39,381 nt of DNA from LMUY01 sp964245075 (GTDB lineage Bacteria > Pseudomonadota > Alphaproteobacteria > Acetobacterales > Acetobacteraceae): assembly GCA_964245075.1 (NCBI GenBank), contig CAXTLC010000044.1:1-39381 (forward strand), given 5' to 3'. The notes under the pieces are model-generated. The model was not told the origin of the DNA, ran no database searches, and worked only from the letters and a program-made list of their open reading frames with translations. Shown in pieces: positions 16,504 through 24,837 of this stretch (position 1 is its first letter; each line of letters opens with the position of its first letter). The translations under genes were made by a program, and so were the position numbers.

Positions 16504-16932
16504 GTGGCGATGAACGTCGGGCCCGACGACGACGAGGACGGCCTGGTCTCGGCCATCAACACGACGCCGCTGGTGGACGTCATGCTCGTGCTGCTGATCA
16601 TCTTCCTCATCACCATCCCCGTGGTGACGCACACCATCCCCGTCCACCTGCCGAAGGAGGTCAGCCAGGTGGACAGGATCAGGCCGAAGACGGTGGTGAT
16701 CGCGGTCACGCGGGACGGGGACGTGTTCTGGGATCAGCAGTTGATGCCGGACGGCGACGCGCTGCTGGCCAAGCTCAAGACCATCTCGGTGCAGGACCCG
16801 CAGCCGGAGATCGACGTGCGCGGCGACGAGGAGGTGCGCTACGAGGCGGTCGGCCGGGTGGTCCTGCAATGCGAGAAGGCCGGCATCACCCACGTCGCCT
16901 TCATCAGCCAACCCCCGCCGCGCGGCGGATAA
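16504..16932 (+). CDS. exbD: ExbD/TolR biopolymer transporter, first copy
   Basis: A 142-residue single-pass inner-membrane protein and partner of ExbB. The cytoplasmic tail leads into INTTPLVDVMLVLLIIFLIT, with the proton-path Asp at residue 25. The periplasmic domain contains VVIAVTRDGDVFW and YEAVGRVVLQCEKAGI. GTG 16504 is chosen over ATG 16510 because it gives the N-terminus MAMN, the same as the second copy, and GGAG at 16491-16494 is 9 bases away. Confidence 0.92.
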   Translation: MAMNVGPDDDEDGLVSAINTTPLVDVMLVLLIIFLITIPVVTHTIPVHLPKEVSQVDRIRPKTVVIAVTRDGDVFWDQQLMPDGDALLAKLKTISVQDPQPEIDVRGDEEVRYEAVGRVVLQCEKAGITHVAFISQPPPRGG

Positions 16933-16945
16933 AGGACCTCACGCC

Positions 16946-17374
16946 ATGGCCATGAACATTCCTTCCGGCGGGGATGACGGCGACGTCGTCGTTGACATCA
17001 ACACCACGCCGCTGATCGACGTGATGCTGGTGCTGCTGATCATGCTGATCATCACCATCCCGCTGCAAACCAACGCCACCAAGATGGACCTGCCCGTGGG
17101 TCCCCCGCCGCCGGCGCAGCAGGACCCGCCGCCCTACGTGAACATCGACGTGGACTTCGACGGGCTGGTGTACTGGAACGGCGCCGCCGTGGCGGACGCG
17201 CAGGATCTGGAGAGCCGGCTGAAGCAGGTCGCGGCACAGGTCCCGCAGCCCGAGCTGCACCTGAAGCCGAACAAGCTGGTGGTGTACCGCCACGTGCTCG
17301 CGGTGCTGGCGGCGGCGCAGCGGCTGAACGTGACCAAGATCGGGCTGGTCGGCAACGAGCAGTTCGTGGATTGA
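16946..17374 (+). CDS. exbD: ExbD/TolR biopolymer transporter, second copy
   Basis: A second 142-residue ExbD paralogue directly after the first. It has an equivalent architecture: MAMNIPSGGDDG tail, INTTPLIDVMLVLLIMLIIT membrane segment with Asp25, and a periplasmic domain with VNIDVDFDGLVYWNG and VYRHVLAVLAAAQRLNV. A Pro-rich linker (GPPPPAQQDPPP) distinguishes it from the first copy. Tandem exbD genes occur in many TonB systems, where the two may form a mixed pair inside the ExbB ring. Confidence 0.92.
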   Translation: MAMNIPSGGDDGDVVVDINTTPLIDVMLVLLIMLIITIPLQTNATKMDLPVGPPPPAQQDPPPYVNIDVDFDGLVYWNGAAVADAQDLESRLKQVAAQVPQPELHLKPNKLVVYRHVLAVLAAAQRLNVTKIGLVGNEQFVD

Positions 17375-17382
17375 GCGCCGCG

Positions 17383-17786
17383 GTGGCCGGACCCGCCTTG
17401 CGCCTGGCGGACCTTCGATCGCCGCCCGCCATGCNNNNNNNNNNNNNNNNNNNNNNNNNNNNNNNNNNNNNNNNNNNNNNNNNNNNNNNNNNNNNNNNNN
17501 NNNNNNNNNNNNNNNNNNNNNNNNNNNNNNNNNNGCCTGGGACCGTGCCCGGCGCGAGCACGCGGACTGGGCCGCGCTGGCGCAGATCCGCTTCCAGCAG
17601 GATACGGAGGATGCCGCAGCGAAGGCCGCCCGCGGGGGCACGCTCGACGGGTGCATGGGCCTGTGCGAGCGCGGCTGCGCCGCCCCGTTCACCGAGCTAG
17701 TCCGCTCGGCCAGCCTTCTGCCGCCGTTCGCGCCGGGCGCCCTGGCGCAGTCGGTGCGGGCGGTCGCGGCCGTGCCGGGATTGTGA
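17383..17786 (+). CDS. unrecognised gene interrupted by assembly gap
   Basis: Before the gap a frame starting at GTG 17383 (or TTG 17371, overlapping the exbD stop) reads AGPALRLADLRSPPAM. After the gap an open frame from 17535 to a TGA at 17784 reads WDRARREHADWAALAQIRFQ, then a Cys-containing GCMGLCERGCAAPF and a hydrophobic-rich tail. Codon use resembles its neighbours, so it is probably a real gene, perhaps one protein spanning the gap and perhaps two. I do not recognise the family. Its place at the end of the tonB-exbBDD operon suggests an accessory function. Confidence 0.45.
17435..17534. other. assembly gap (100 N) in the unrecognised gene
   Basis: Placeholder run of N. If the flanking frames belong to one gene, the missing length must be 3n+2 bases. 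Confidence 0.95.
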
Positions 17787-17836
17787 CGGGGGCGGCTTCC
17801 CGCTGCTGCTGGCAAGGCCGGCCGCGGGTAGATCCC

Positions 17837-17852
17837 GGGCATGGTTATTGCA
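17837..17852 (+). promoter_or_regulatory. weak sigma-54-like site before the flavin monooxygenase gene
   Basis: GGGCAT-GGTTA-TTGCA keeps the GG-N10-GC spacing and matches 9 of 11 consensus positions. Transcription would begin at about 17862, next to ATG 17864, or 23 bases before the alternative ATG 17885. It is interesting mainly because the partner operon has a much stronger site of the same kind. Confidence 0.3.
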
Positions 17853-17863
17853 CCGGTTCCGCA

Positions 17864-19177
17864 ATGGCCAACGCCGCCCGCAAGATGCACCTCGTCGCCT
17901 ACCTGAAGACCGGTCCCACCGCCAGCTACGCCAGCGCTTGGCGCCACCCGACCGCCTCGTTGCACGACATCTGGGACGCCGAGCGCTACGAGGACGTCGC
18001 CCGCTTGCTGGAGGAAGCCCGTTTCGACGCCTTGTTCTTCGCCGACGGGCTCGGGCTGCCGGACCTGTACAAGGGCAGCTTCGCAGACTACGTCGGCCGC
18101 GGCGGCCAGATGAGCCTGATCGACCCGATGACCGTCCTGCCGCTGATGGCGCGGGCGACGAAGCACCTGGGCCTGGGCCACACCATCTCGACCACGTTCA
18201 ACCAGCCCTACCACATCGCCCGCTCGCTCGGCTCGCTGGACCTGCTGAGCCGCGGCCGGGCGGCCTGGAACGTCGTCACCTCGGCCACCGATTACGAGGC
18301 GCGCAACGTCGGCATGGCGGGCGTGCCTCCCAAGGACGAGCGCTACGACCGCGCCGACGACGTGCTGGAAGCGTGCTTCGCGCTGTGGGATTGCTGGGAC
18401 GCGGATGCCCTGGTCATGGACAAGGCCTCCGGCGTGTTCGCCGACCCGGCGAAGATCCGCTACGCCGACCACGCCGGGCCGTTCGTCTCGGTGCGCGGGC
18501 CGATGTCCATCCCGCGCAGCCCGCAGGGGCGGCCGCTCATCCTGCAGGCCGGGTCGTCCCCGCGCGGGCGGGACTGCGCGGTGCGCTGGGCGGACGTGAT
18601 CTTCTGCACCCACGCGACCAAGGCGGACGCGGCCGCTTTCCGCGCCGACATGCACGACCGGCTGCGCGCCGCGGGGCGCAACCCGGCCGATGTGCGCATC
18701 CTGCCGACCTTGTCGGTGGTGATCGGCGAGACGGAGGCGATCGCCCGCGAGAAGGCCGCGTTCTTCGACAGCCTGATCGATCCGGAACTGGTGCTCGCCT
18801 CCTCCTCCACCCTGCTGGGCGTCGACCTCAGCCAGGTGGAAAGCGCGGAACAGGCGGAAAGGGAGGCGGGCAACCAGGGCATCGCCGGCTCGCGCGAGCG
18901 GATGAGCCAGGTGGCCCGCGCCCAGGGCATCAGCTTCGCCGCCGCGATCCGCAAGCCGCGCGGGCTGCTGGCCGGCACCGCGGCGCAGATCGCCGACGTG
19001 ATGGAGGACTGGTTCGCCGCCGGCGCGTGCGATGGCTTCGTGCTGCCGCCCACCACCTTCCCGACCACCTACGAGGACTTCGCCCGCACCGTCACGCCGG
19101 AGCTGCAACGGCGCGGCCTGCTGCGGCGCGACTACGCCGGCCGCACGCTGCGCGAGAACCTCGCCAACCCCGGATGA
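17864..19177 (+). CDS. NtaA/SnaA/DszA-family FMN-dependent monooxygenase
   Basis: A 437-residue bacterial-luciferase-like (LLM) flavin monooxygenase. This subfamily uses FMNH2 from a separate reductase to cleave chelators (NtaA, EmoA), sulfones (DszA) or related compounds. Signatures are WRHPTASLHDIWDAERYEDV, FDALFFADGLGLPDLYKG, TISTTFNQPYHIARSLGSLD, GRAAWNVVTSATDYEARN and, near the end, TPELQRRGLLRRDYAGRTLR. No flavin reductase is encoded in the window. The next gene overlaps the stop or follows by 11 bases, so it is in an operon with the second importer. The start could also be ATG 17885; neither has a strong ribosome site. Confidence 0.9.
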   Translation: MANAARKMHLVAYLKTGPTASYASAWRHPTASLHDIWDAERYEDVARLLEEARFDALFFADGLGLPDLYKGSFADYVGRGGQMSLIDPMTVLPLMARATKHLGLGHTISTTFNQPYHIARSLGSLDLLSRGRAAWNVVTSATDYEARNVGMAGVPPKDERYDRADDVLEACFALWDCWDADALVMDKASGVFADPAKIRYADHAGPFVSVRGPMSIPRSPQGRPLILQAGSSPRGRDCAVRWADVIFCTHATKADAAAFRADMHDRLRAAGRNPADVRILPTLSVVIGETEAIAREKAAFFDSLIDPELVLASSSTLLGVDLSQVESAEQAEREAGNQGIAGSRERMSQVARAQGISFAAAIRKPRGLLAGTAAQIADVMEDWFAAGACDGFVLPPTTFPTTYEDFARTVTPELQRRGLLRRDYAGRTLRENLANPG

Positions 19178-19188
19178 AAGGCTTCCCC

Positions 19189-20679
19189 ATGACGATCCGC
19201 CGCCGCGCCCTCCTGGGCGCGGCCCTGGCTGCGCCCGCGCTGCGCGCTGCCCGCGCGGCGCCCGGCAACGTGCTGCGCATCGGCATCGGCACCTCGCCGA
19301 ACACGCTGGACCCGATGCTGACCACCATCGGCGACGAGTACATCTACGGCTGCCTGGTGTTCAACGGCCTGACGCGCATCCGCCAGGACCTGACGCTCGA
19401 GGGCGACCTCGCGGAACGCTGGAGCATCAGCGACGACATCAAGACCTGGACGTTCCACCTGCGCCCCGGGGTCAGGTTCCACAACGGCGCCGCCCTGGCC
19501 GCCGACGACGTCGTGGCGTTCTTCCGGCGCTTGATGGACCCGGCCACGAGCGCGCCGTCGCGCACCCAGTACGACATGATCGAGACGGTGTCCGCCCCCG
19601 ACGCCGGTACGGTCGTGTTCACGCTGTCGATCCCCTATGGCGGCTTCGCCGACATCCTCGCGGACCGGCAGGTCAAGATCACCCCCCGCGGCATCGACGC
19701 CGCCAAGACGCCGGTCGGCACCGGCCCGTTCAAGTTCGTCGGCTACACCCCCGGCGACCGGCTGGTCCTGGCCAAGAACCCCGACTATTTCGAGCCCGGC
19801 CTGCCCAAGCTCGACGGCGTCGAGTTGCGCATCATCCCGGAGATGAGCGTGAAGGTGGCCGCGCTGGGGGCCGGCGACATCCACGTGGTGTGGGACCTGC
19901 CGCTGGACCAGGTGAAGGTGCTGGCCGGCAACCCGGCGCTGCGCGTGGACAGCGTGCCCACCGCGTCCTGGGACGGCGCGATCATGAACAACCTCATCCC
20001 GCCGTTCAACGACAAGCGGGTGCGCCAAGCCTTCCACCTGGCCGTGGACAAGGCCGACGTGGTCGAGCTGACGCTGTTCGGCCAAGGGGTCGAGACGGTC
20101 AGCCCGATCCCGCCCAGCCACCCGTTCTACGCCAGGGACCTCGTGGTCCCGAAGGTCGACCCGGCCGCGGCGAGGAAGCTGCTGGCCGAGGCCGGCTACC
20201 CGCAAGGCGTGAAGGTCACCATCGCCGCCCCGGTCGGCCGGCCGGTGCGCGAACGCCTCGCCGTGACCCTGCAACAGCTTGCCAAGCCCGGCGGCTTCGA
20301 CCTGCAAGTGCAGCGCGTGCCTTTCTCCAGCTTCAGCGCCGAGGTGTCGGGCAAGGCGCCGCTCTACATCGACGGGTTCTTCGGCCGGCCCACCATTGAC
20401 ACCAGCGTTTACGCCTTCCTCCGCACCAGCGGGAGCTGGAACGAGAAGCTGTGGCATTACAGCAACCCGGCCGTGGACAAGCCGCTCGACGCCGCCCGGC
20501 TGACGGCCGACCTCGACGTGCAAAGGCAGCAGTACGTCGCCTTCCAGTCCGCCCTGGTGGCCGACCCGGCCTCGTTCTTCGCCTACGCCGTCAACTTCGC
20601 CTGCGCCTACCGCAGGGGCGTGGACGTCCAAACCCACCCGATGCGCTGGTTCGACCTGCGCAACGCGACGCTCGCCTAG
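19189..20679 (+). CDS. ABC importer substrate-binding protein (family 5), system 2
   Basis: A 496-residue periplasmic binding protein of the peptide/nickel family. The N-terminus MTIRRRALLGAALAAPALRA looks like a twin-arginine or Sec signal. The mature part shows TSPNTLDPMLTTIGDEYI, FHLRPGVRFHNGAALAADDV and GTGPFKFVGYTPGDRLVLAK, and RVRQAFHLAVDKADV-type family motifs. ATG 19189 is preferred because AAAGG lies 7 bases upstream; ATG 19174 overlaps the monooxygenase stop. It would capture the importer's ligand in the periplasm, probably the monooxygenase substrate. Confidence 0.92.
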   Translation: MTIRRRALLGAALAAPALRAARAAPGNVLRIGIGTSPNTLDPMLTTIGDEYIYGCLVFNGLTRIRQDLTLEGDLAERWSISDDIKTWTFHLRPGVRFHNGAALAADDVVAFFRRLMDPATSAPSRTQYDMIETVSAPDAGTVVFTLSIPYGGFADILADRQVKITPRGIDAAKTPVGTGPFKFVGYTPGDRLVLAKNPDYFEPGLPKLDGVELRIIPEMSVKVAALGAGDIHVVWDLPLDQVKVLAGNPALRVDSVPTASWDGAIMNNLIPPFNDKRVRQAFHLAVDKADVVELTLFGQGVETVSPIPPSHPFYARDLVVPKVDPAAARKLLAEAGYPQGVKVTIAAPVGRPVRERLAVTLQQLAKPGGFDLQVQRVPFSSFSAEVSGKAPLYIDGFFGRPTIDTSVYAFLRTSGSWNEKLWHYSNPAVDKPLDAARLTADLDVQRQQYVAFQSALVADPASFFAYAVNFACAYRRGVDVQTHPMRWFDLRNATLA

Positions 20680-20683
20680 CCGC

Positions 20684-21640
20684 GTGGCCGGCTTCGTCCT
20701 CCGCCGGCTGGCTGGCGTGGCCGGCGTCATGCTCGGCATGTCCGTGCTGATCTTCGCGGTCGTCCACGTCCTGCCGGACAACGTCGCCTATGCCATCCTG
20801 GGCGAGTACGCCACTCCCGCCGCCGTCGCCGCGCTCGAAGCCAGGCTCGGCCTCGACGACCCGCTGCCGCTGCAATACTGGCACTGGCTGTCGGGCATGC
20901 TGCGCGGCGATTTCGGCGAGTCCGTGGTGATGTCGCGCCCGGCCGCATCGCTGATCGGCGAGGCGCTGGGGCGCTCGGCGCTGCTCGCGGGGCCTGCGTT
21001 CGCCCTGGTCGCGGCGGGCGGGATCGCGCTCGGCCTCCATGCCGCCACCCACAAGGGGCGGGTGTCCGACCACGTGCTGACCCTGGCGCAATTCGTGCTG
21101 GTCGCGGTGCCGGAGTTCTTCTGGGCGATCGTCGCGGTGCTGCTGTTCGCTTCCGTGCTGCACTGGCTGCCGGCGACCGGGTACGCGCCGCTGGCCGAGG
21201 CGGGCGTGCTGGTCTGGGCCGGGCACCTGGTCCTGCCGGTCGCCGTTCTGTCGCTGGGGCTGCTGGCCCATGTGTCCCGCCTCACCCGCTCCTCCCTGCT
21301 CGACGTGCTGGGCTCCCGCTACGTGCTGGCCGCGCGGGCGCGGGGCCTGGGGGAACGCCGGGTGCTGTGGCGCCACGCGGCGCCGAACGCGCTGGTGCCG
21401 GCGGTGACGGTGCTGGCGGTCGACGCCGGGCTGCTGATCGGCGGGATCGTGGTGACGGAAACGGTGTTCGCCTTTCCCGGCCTCGGCCGCATGCTGGTCT
21501 TCGCCATCGAGCACCACGACCTGCCGTTGCTCCAAGCGGGGATGATGGTGGTCACCTCGGTCTATGCCGGCGCCAACTTGGCCGCGGACCTGCTCCAAGC
21601 TGTGCTCAACCCGCGCATCCGCGTGCCGGCCGCCGCGTGA
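20684..21640 (+). CDS. oligopeptide-type ABC importer permease (DppB-like), system 2
   Basis: A 318-residue inner-membrane permease with the DppB plan: an N-terminal helix, VLPDNVAYAILGEYATP, LRGDFGESVVMSRPAASLI, the coupling segment SRYVLAARARGLGERRVLWRH and the C-terminal IVVTETVFAFPGLGRML. The GTG start is 4 bases after the binding-protein stop. Its stop overlaps the GTG start of the next permease (GTGA), indicating translational coupling. Confidence 0.92.
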   Translation: MAGFVLRRLAGVAGVMLGMSVLIFAVVHVLPDNVAYAILGEYATPAAVAALEARLGLDDPLPLQYWHWLSGMLRGDFGESVVMSRPAASLIGEALGRSALLAGPAFALVAAGGIALGLHAATHKGRVSDHVLTLAQFVLVAVPEFFWAIVAVLLFASVLHWLPATGYAPLAEAGVLVWAGHLVLPVAVLSLGLLAHVSRLTRSSLLDVLGSRYVLAARARGLGERRVLWRHAAPNALVPAVTVLAVDAGLLIGGIVVTETVFAFPGLGRMLVFAIEHHDLPLLQAGMMVVTSVYAGANLAADLLQAVLNPRIRVPAAA

Positions 21641-22547
21641 GCGCGCCCGCTCTGCCCAGGCTGCGGCTCCCGGNNNNNNNNNNNNNNNNNNNNNNNNNNN
21701 NNNNNNNNNNNNNNNNNNNNNNNNNNNNNNNNNNNNNNNNNNNNNNNNNNNNNNNNNNNNNNNNNNNNNNNNNGTGCTGGTGGCCGCCTGCCTCCTCGGC
21801 ACCGTTTGGACGCCGTTCGATCCCACCGCCTTCTCCGTCCGCGCCCGGTTGCAGCCGCCCGGCCCGCTGCACCCGTTCGGCACCGATGAGTTTGGCCGCG
21901 ACGTCCTGTCGCGGGTGCTGGCCGGCGGGTGCCTGTCCCTGGCGACCGGCGCCGGCGCCACCCTCATCAGCCTCGGCTTCGGCGTGCCGCTCGGGCTGCT
22001 GGCCGCGTTCCACCGCGGCTGGGCGGACGAGGCGATCATGCGCGGCATGGACCTGCTGATCTCGCTGCCGCCCGTCCTGCTTGGCCTGCTGGTCCTGGCC
22101 GTGACGCCGCCCAGCCTGTGGAAGACGATCGGCGTGGTGGGCCTGGTGTACGTGCCGATCCTGGTGCGCCTGACCCGCGCGGTGGCGCTCGGCCTGTTGC
22201 AGGAGGAGTTCGTCCAGGCGGCGCGGGCGCGGGGGGAGGGGGCGCTGCCGATCCTTTGGCACGAGGTGCTGCCGAACGCCTGGCCGCCGATCATCGTCGA
22301 ATGCGGCCTGCGCGTCACCTTCGCCATCCTGCTCGGCTCGGCCCTGTCGTTCCTGGGCCTGGGGCCGCAGCCGCCCGCCAGCGAATGGGGCACCATGATC
22401 GCCGCCGGCCGCGACTTCCTGACGGAGGCGCCCTGGATCTGCCTCGCCCCCGGGGCCTGCCTGTGCGTGCTGCTGGTCAGCGTGAACCTCGTCGGCGAAG
22501 GGCTGCGCGAGCGCCTCGACCCGCGCCGGGCCGGCCGGCATGCCTGA
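21637..22547 (+). CDS. oligopeptide-type ABC importer permease (DppC-like), system 2 (gap inside)
   Basis: The N-terminal 12 codons (SAPALPRLRLP) precede a 100-N gap. After it the sequence enters the first helix (VLVAACLLGTVW) and continues with HPFGTDEFGRDVLSRVLAGG, EEFVQAARARGEGALPILWH and the terminal GSALSFLGLGPQPPASEWG of DppC permeases. The first part of the first membrane helix is missing in the gap. Its end overlaps the ATPase gene by 8 bases. Confidence 0.9.
21674..21773. other. assembly gap (100 N) inside the second DppC-like gene
   Basis: Placeholder run of N. The frames on each side fit one gene only if the missing length is 3n+2 bases. Confidence 0.95.
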
Positions 22548-24582
22548 CGCGCTCCCAACCGTCGCAGCCGGCGACGGGCTGGCGATCGAGGGATTGTCGG
22601 TGCGCTACCCGTCCCGCGCCGGGGCGCCGCTGCACGCGTTGCAGGACGTGTCGTTGTCCGTCGCGCCCGGGGAAGCGGTCGGGCTGGTGGGCGAGTCCGG
22701 CTCGGGCAAATCGACCGTGCTGCTGGCGCTGCTCGGGCTGCTGGACCCCGGCGCCGTCCGGGCCCGGCGGCTCCGGTACGGCGGCCACGACCTGCTGCGC
22801 GAAGCCCCCCGGCTGCGCGGCCGGCGGATCGGCACCGTGTTCCAGGACACCGCCGCCGCCTTGAACCCGGCGCTCACGGTCGGCGCGCAGCTCACGGAGC
22901 CGATGCGCCTCCACCTCGGCAGCACGGCCGGCGCCGCCTGGACCCGCGGCACGGAGCTGCTCGCCGAGACCGGCCTCCCGCGCCCGGCCGAGATCATGCG
23001 CGCCTACCCGCATCAGCTATCCGGCGGCATGAAGCAGCGCGTCGGCATCGCCGCGGCACTCGCCACCGAGCCGGACCTGCTCCTGCTGGATGAGCCGACA
23101 ACGGCGCTCGACGTGACGGTGGAAGCGCAGATCCTGGCGCTGCTGGCCGAGTTGCGGGCGCGGCGCGGGCTGTCCCTGCTGCTTGTCAGCCACAACCTCG
23201 GCATCGTCGACCGGCTGTGCGACACGGTGGCGGTGCTGTACGCCGGCCGGCTGGTGGAAACCGGGCCGGCCGCGGACGTGCTGCACCGGCCGCGTCACCC
23301 CTACACGAAGGGTTTGCTGGCAGCGCTGCCGCGGCCGGACCGGCCGCACGCCGGGCGGCTGGCACCCATCCCGGGCGGGCTGCCGGACCTGCGCGCGCCG
23401 GACCCCGGCTGCAACTTCCGCCCGCGCTGCCCCTTCGCCAGTTCCGGCTGCGAAGCCCCGCAGCACGGGGCCGGCACGCCCGGCGCCGCCGCCTGCCACC
23501 GCGCGGACGCCCTGTCCGGGGTCGGATGGCCGCTGGACGAGGTTGCAGCGACGGCCCGGCCCGCCGCCGTGGCCGCCGCGCCGTTGCTGGATGCGCCGTT
23601 GCTGGATGCGCAGGGCCTCACGGCGCGCTTCGAGTCCGGCGGCTTCTTCGCCCGGCTGGGAGGCCGCGGCCGCAGCGTGCTGGCAGTGGACGGCGTGTCG
23701 TTGCGGATCGGCGCCGGCGAGGTGCTGGGCCTGGTCGGCGAGTCCGGCTGCGGCAAGTCCACCCTCGGCCGCCTGCTGCTGCGCCTGCTGCCGTCGCGCG
23801 GCGGGCAGATCCGCTTCGGCGGGCAGGAGGTGGGGGCGCGGCCCGGCCTCGCGTTCCGCCGCCGGGCGCAGATCGTGTTCCAGAACCCCGACAGCTCGCT
23901 CAACCCGCGCCAAACGGTGGGCGTGATCCTCGGCCGCGCCGTGCGCTGGTTCGGCACGGCGGCCGACGTGCCGGCCGAGGTGAGCCGGCTGCTCGACCTC
24001 GTGCGCCTGCCGCGCCGCTATGCGGCCCGCTTCCCGCACCAGCTCTCGGGCGGCGAGAAGCAGCGGGTGGGCATCGCCCGCGCGCTCGCGTCCAGCCCGG
24101 ACTTCCTGGTGTGCGACGAGGCGGTGTCGGCGCTGGACGTGTCGGTGCAGGCGGCGGTGCTGAACCTGCTGCGCGACTTGCGCGACCAACTGGGCGTCGC
24201 CTACCTGTTCATCAGCCACGACATCGGCGTTGTCGCCCACATCGCCGACCGGATCGCCGTGATGTACGGGGGCACGCTGGTCGAGGAAGGCCCGGCCGAG
24301 GCGGTGCTGCGCCCGCCCTACCACCCTTACACGGAGCTTCTGCTGTCGTCCGTGCCGCTGGTCGGGCGGCGCCGGGCGCCGCCCCCGCGGATCGAGCGTC
24401 CGGCGCCTGGCGGCGGGTGCAAGTTCGCCGCCCGCTGCCCGCGCCATCTCGGGCCCGTTTGCGACACGGCGCCGCCCGCCCGGCCGGCGGGACCCGGCCA
24501 TTCCATCCTGTGCCACATCCCGTTGCCGGCGCTCGGAGCCGTCCCGCACTGGCTTGCCCACGCGGAGACCGCCCTGCCATGA
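22540..24582 (+). CDS. oligopeptide-type ABC importer, fused double ATPase (DppD-DppF), system 2
   Basis: A 680-residue tandem ABC ATPase. Module one has Walker A GESGSGKS at residues 51-58, LSGGMKQRVGIAAAL and LLLDEPTTALD, then the Cys-bearing tail CNFRPRCPFASSGC. Module two has GESGCGKS, LSGGEKQRVGIARAL and LVCDEAVSALD, and its own Cys tail CKFAARCPRHLGPVC. In the second Walker B region the usual DEP is DEA, a substitution next to the catalytic Glu. About 100 residues longer than the system 1 fusion, mainly because both halves keep the cysteine extension. It powers the permeases at 20684-22547. Confidence 0.93.
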   Translation: MPDALPTVAAGDGLAIEGLSVRYPSRAGAPLHALQDVSLSVAPGEAVGLVGESGSGKSTVLLALLGLLDPGAVRARRLRYGGHDLLREAPRLRGRRIGTVFQDTAAALNPALTVGAQLTEPMRLHLGSTAGAAWTRGTELLAETGLPRPAEIMRAYPHQLSGGMKQRVGIAAALATEPDLLLLDEPTTALDVTVEAQILALLAELRARRGLSLLLVSHNLGIVDRLCDTVAVLYAGRLVETGPAADVLHRPRHPYTKGLLAALPRPDRPHAGRLAPIPGGLPDLRAPDPGCNFRPRCPFASSGCEAPQHGAGTPGAAACHRADALSGVGWPLDEVAATARPAAVAAAPLLDAPLLDAQGLTARFESGGFFARLGGRGRSVLAVDGVSLRIGAGEVLGLVGESGCGKSTLGRLLLRLLPSRGGQIRFGGQEVGARPGLAFRRRAQIVFQNPDSSLNPRQTVGVILGRAVRWFGTAADVPAEVSRLLDLVRLPRRYAARFPHQLSGGEKQRVGIARALASSPDFLVCDEAVSALDVSVQAAVLNLLRDLRDQLGVAYLFISHDIGVVAHIADRIAVMYGGTLVEEGPAEAVLRPPYHPYTELLLSSVPLVGRRRAPPPRIERPAPGGGCKFAARCPRHLGPVCDTAPPARPAGPGHSILCHIPLPALGAVPHWLAHAETALP

Positions 24583-24734
24583 TGCGCCTGGCCACCATCC
24601 CCGGCATGGTCGGCGGCCATCTGGGCGGCTGGCGCCACCGCGACGCCTTCGGCGACGATGCTTGCGGGGTTTCACCGGCCTCGTCGTCCCGGACCTGCGC
24701 CGGCGCGGCTTGCGGCGGCCCGGCGGACCCGTAG
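24579..24734 (+). pseudogene. internally deleted remnant of a second LLM flavin monooxygenase
   Basis: An ATG overlapping the ATPase stop (ATGA) opens a frame reading GGHLGGWRHRDAFGDDA, which resembles the N-terminal substrate-loop motif of NtaA/DszA monooxygenases (compare ASAWRHPTAS in the intact gene at 17864). From 24671 another frame reads FTGLVVPDLRRRGLRR, which resembles the C-terminal 'VVPELQRRGL' motif. The two ends are joined within 24663-24670, so about 400 central codons are gone. The first frame stops at 24732. This fits a former last gene of the operon that collapsed by deletion. Both motif matches are short, hence moderate confidence. Confidence 0.55.
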
Positions 24735-24837
24735 GCTGCCCCGTCGATGCCGCGGCAGGCTTGACCTTACGGGCTGGACGCACAAGTCCGGCCCAACGCG
24801 GCCGCCCGCGTGCCACGTCTAGATAGGAACTGCCAAC

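Noticed and set aside
16904..19108. A long minus-strand open frame running across a run of N
   Set aside because: It is open only because N codons are not stops, and it is antisense to exbD and the flavin monooxygenase.
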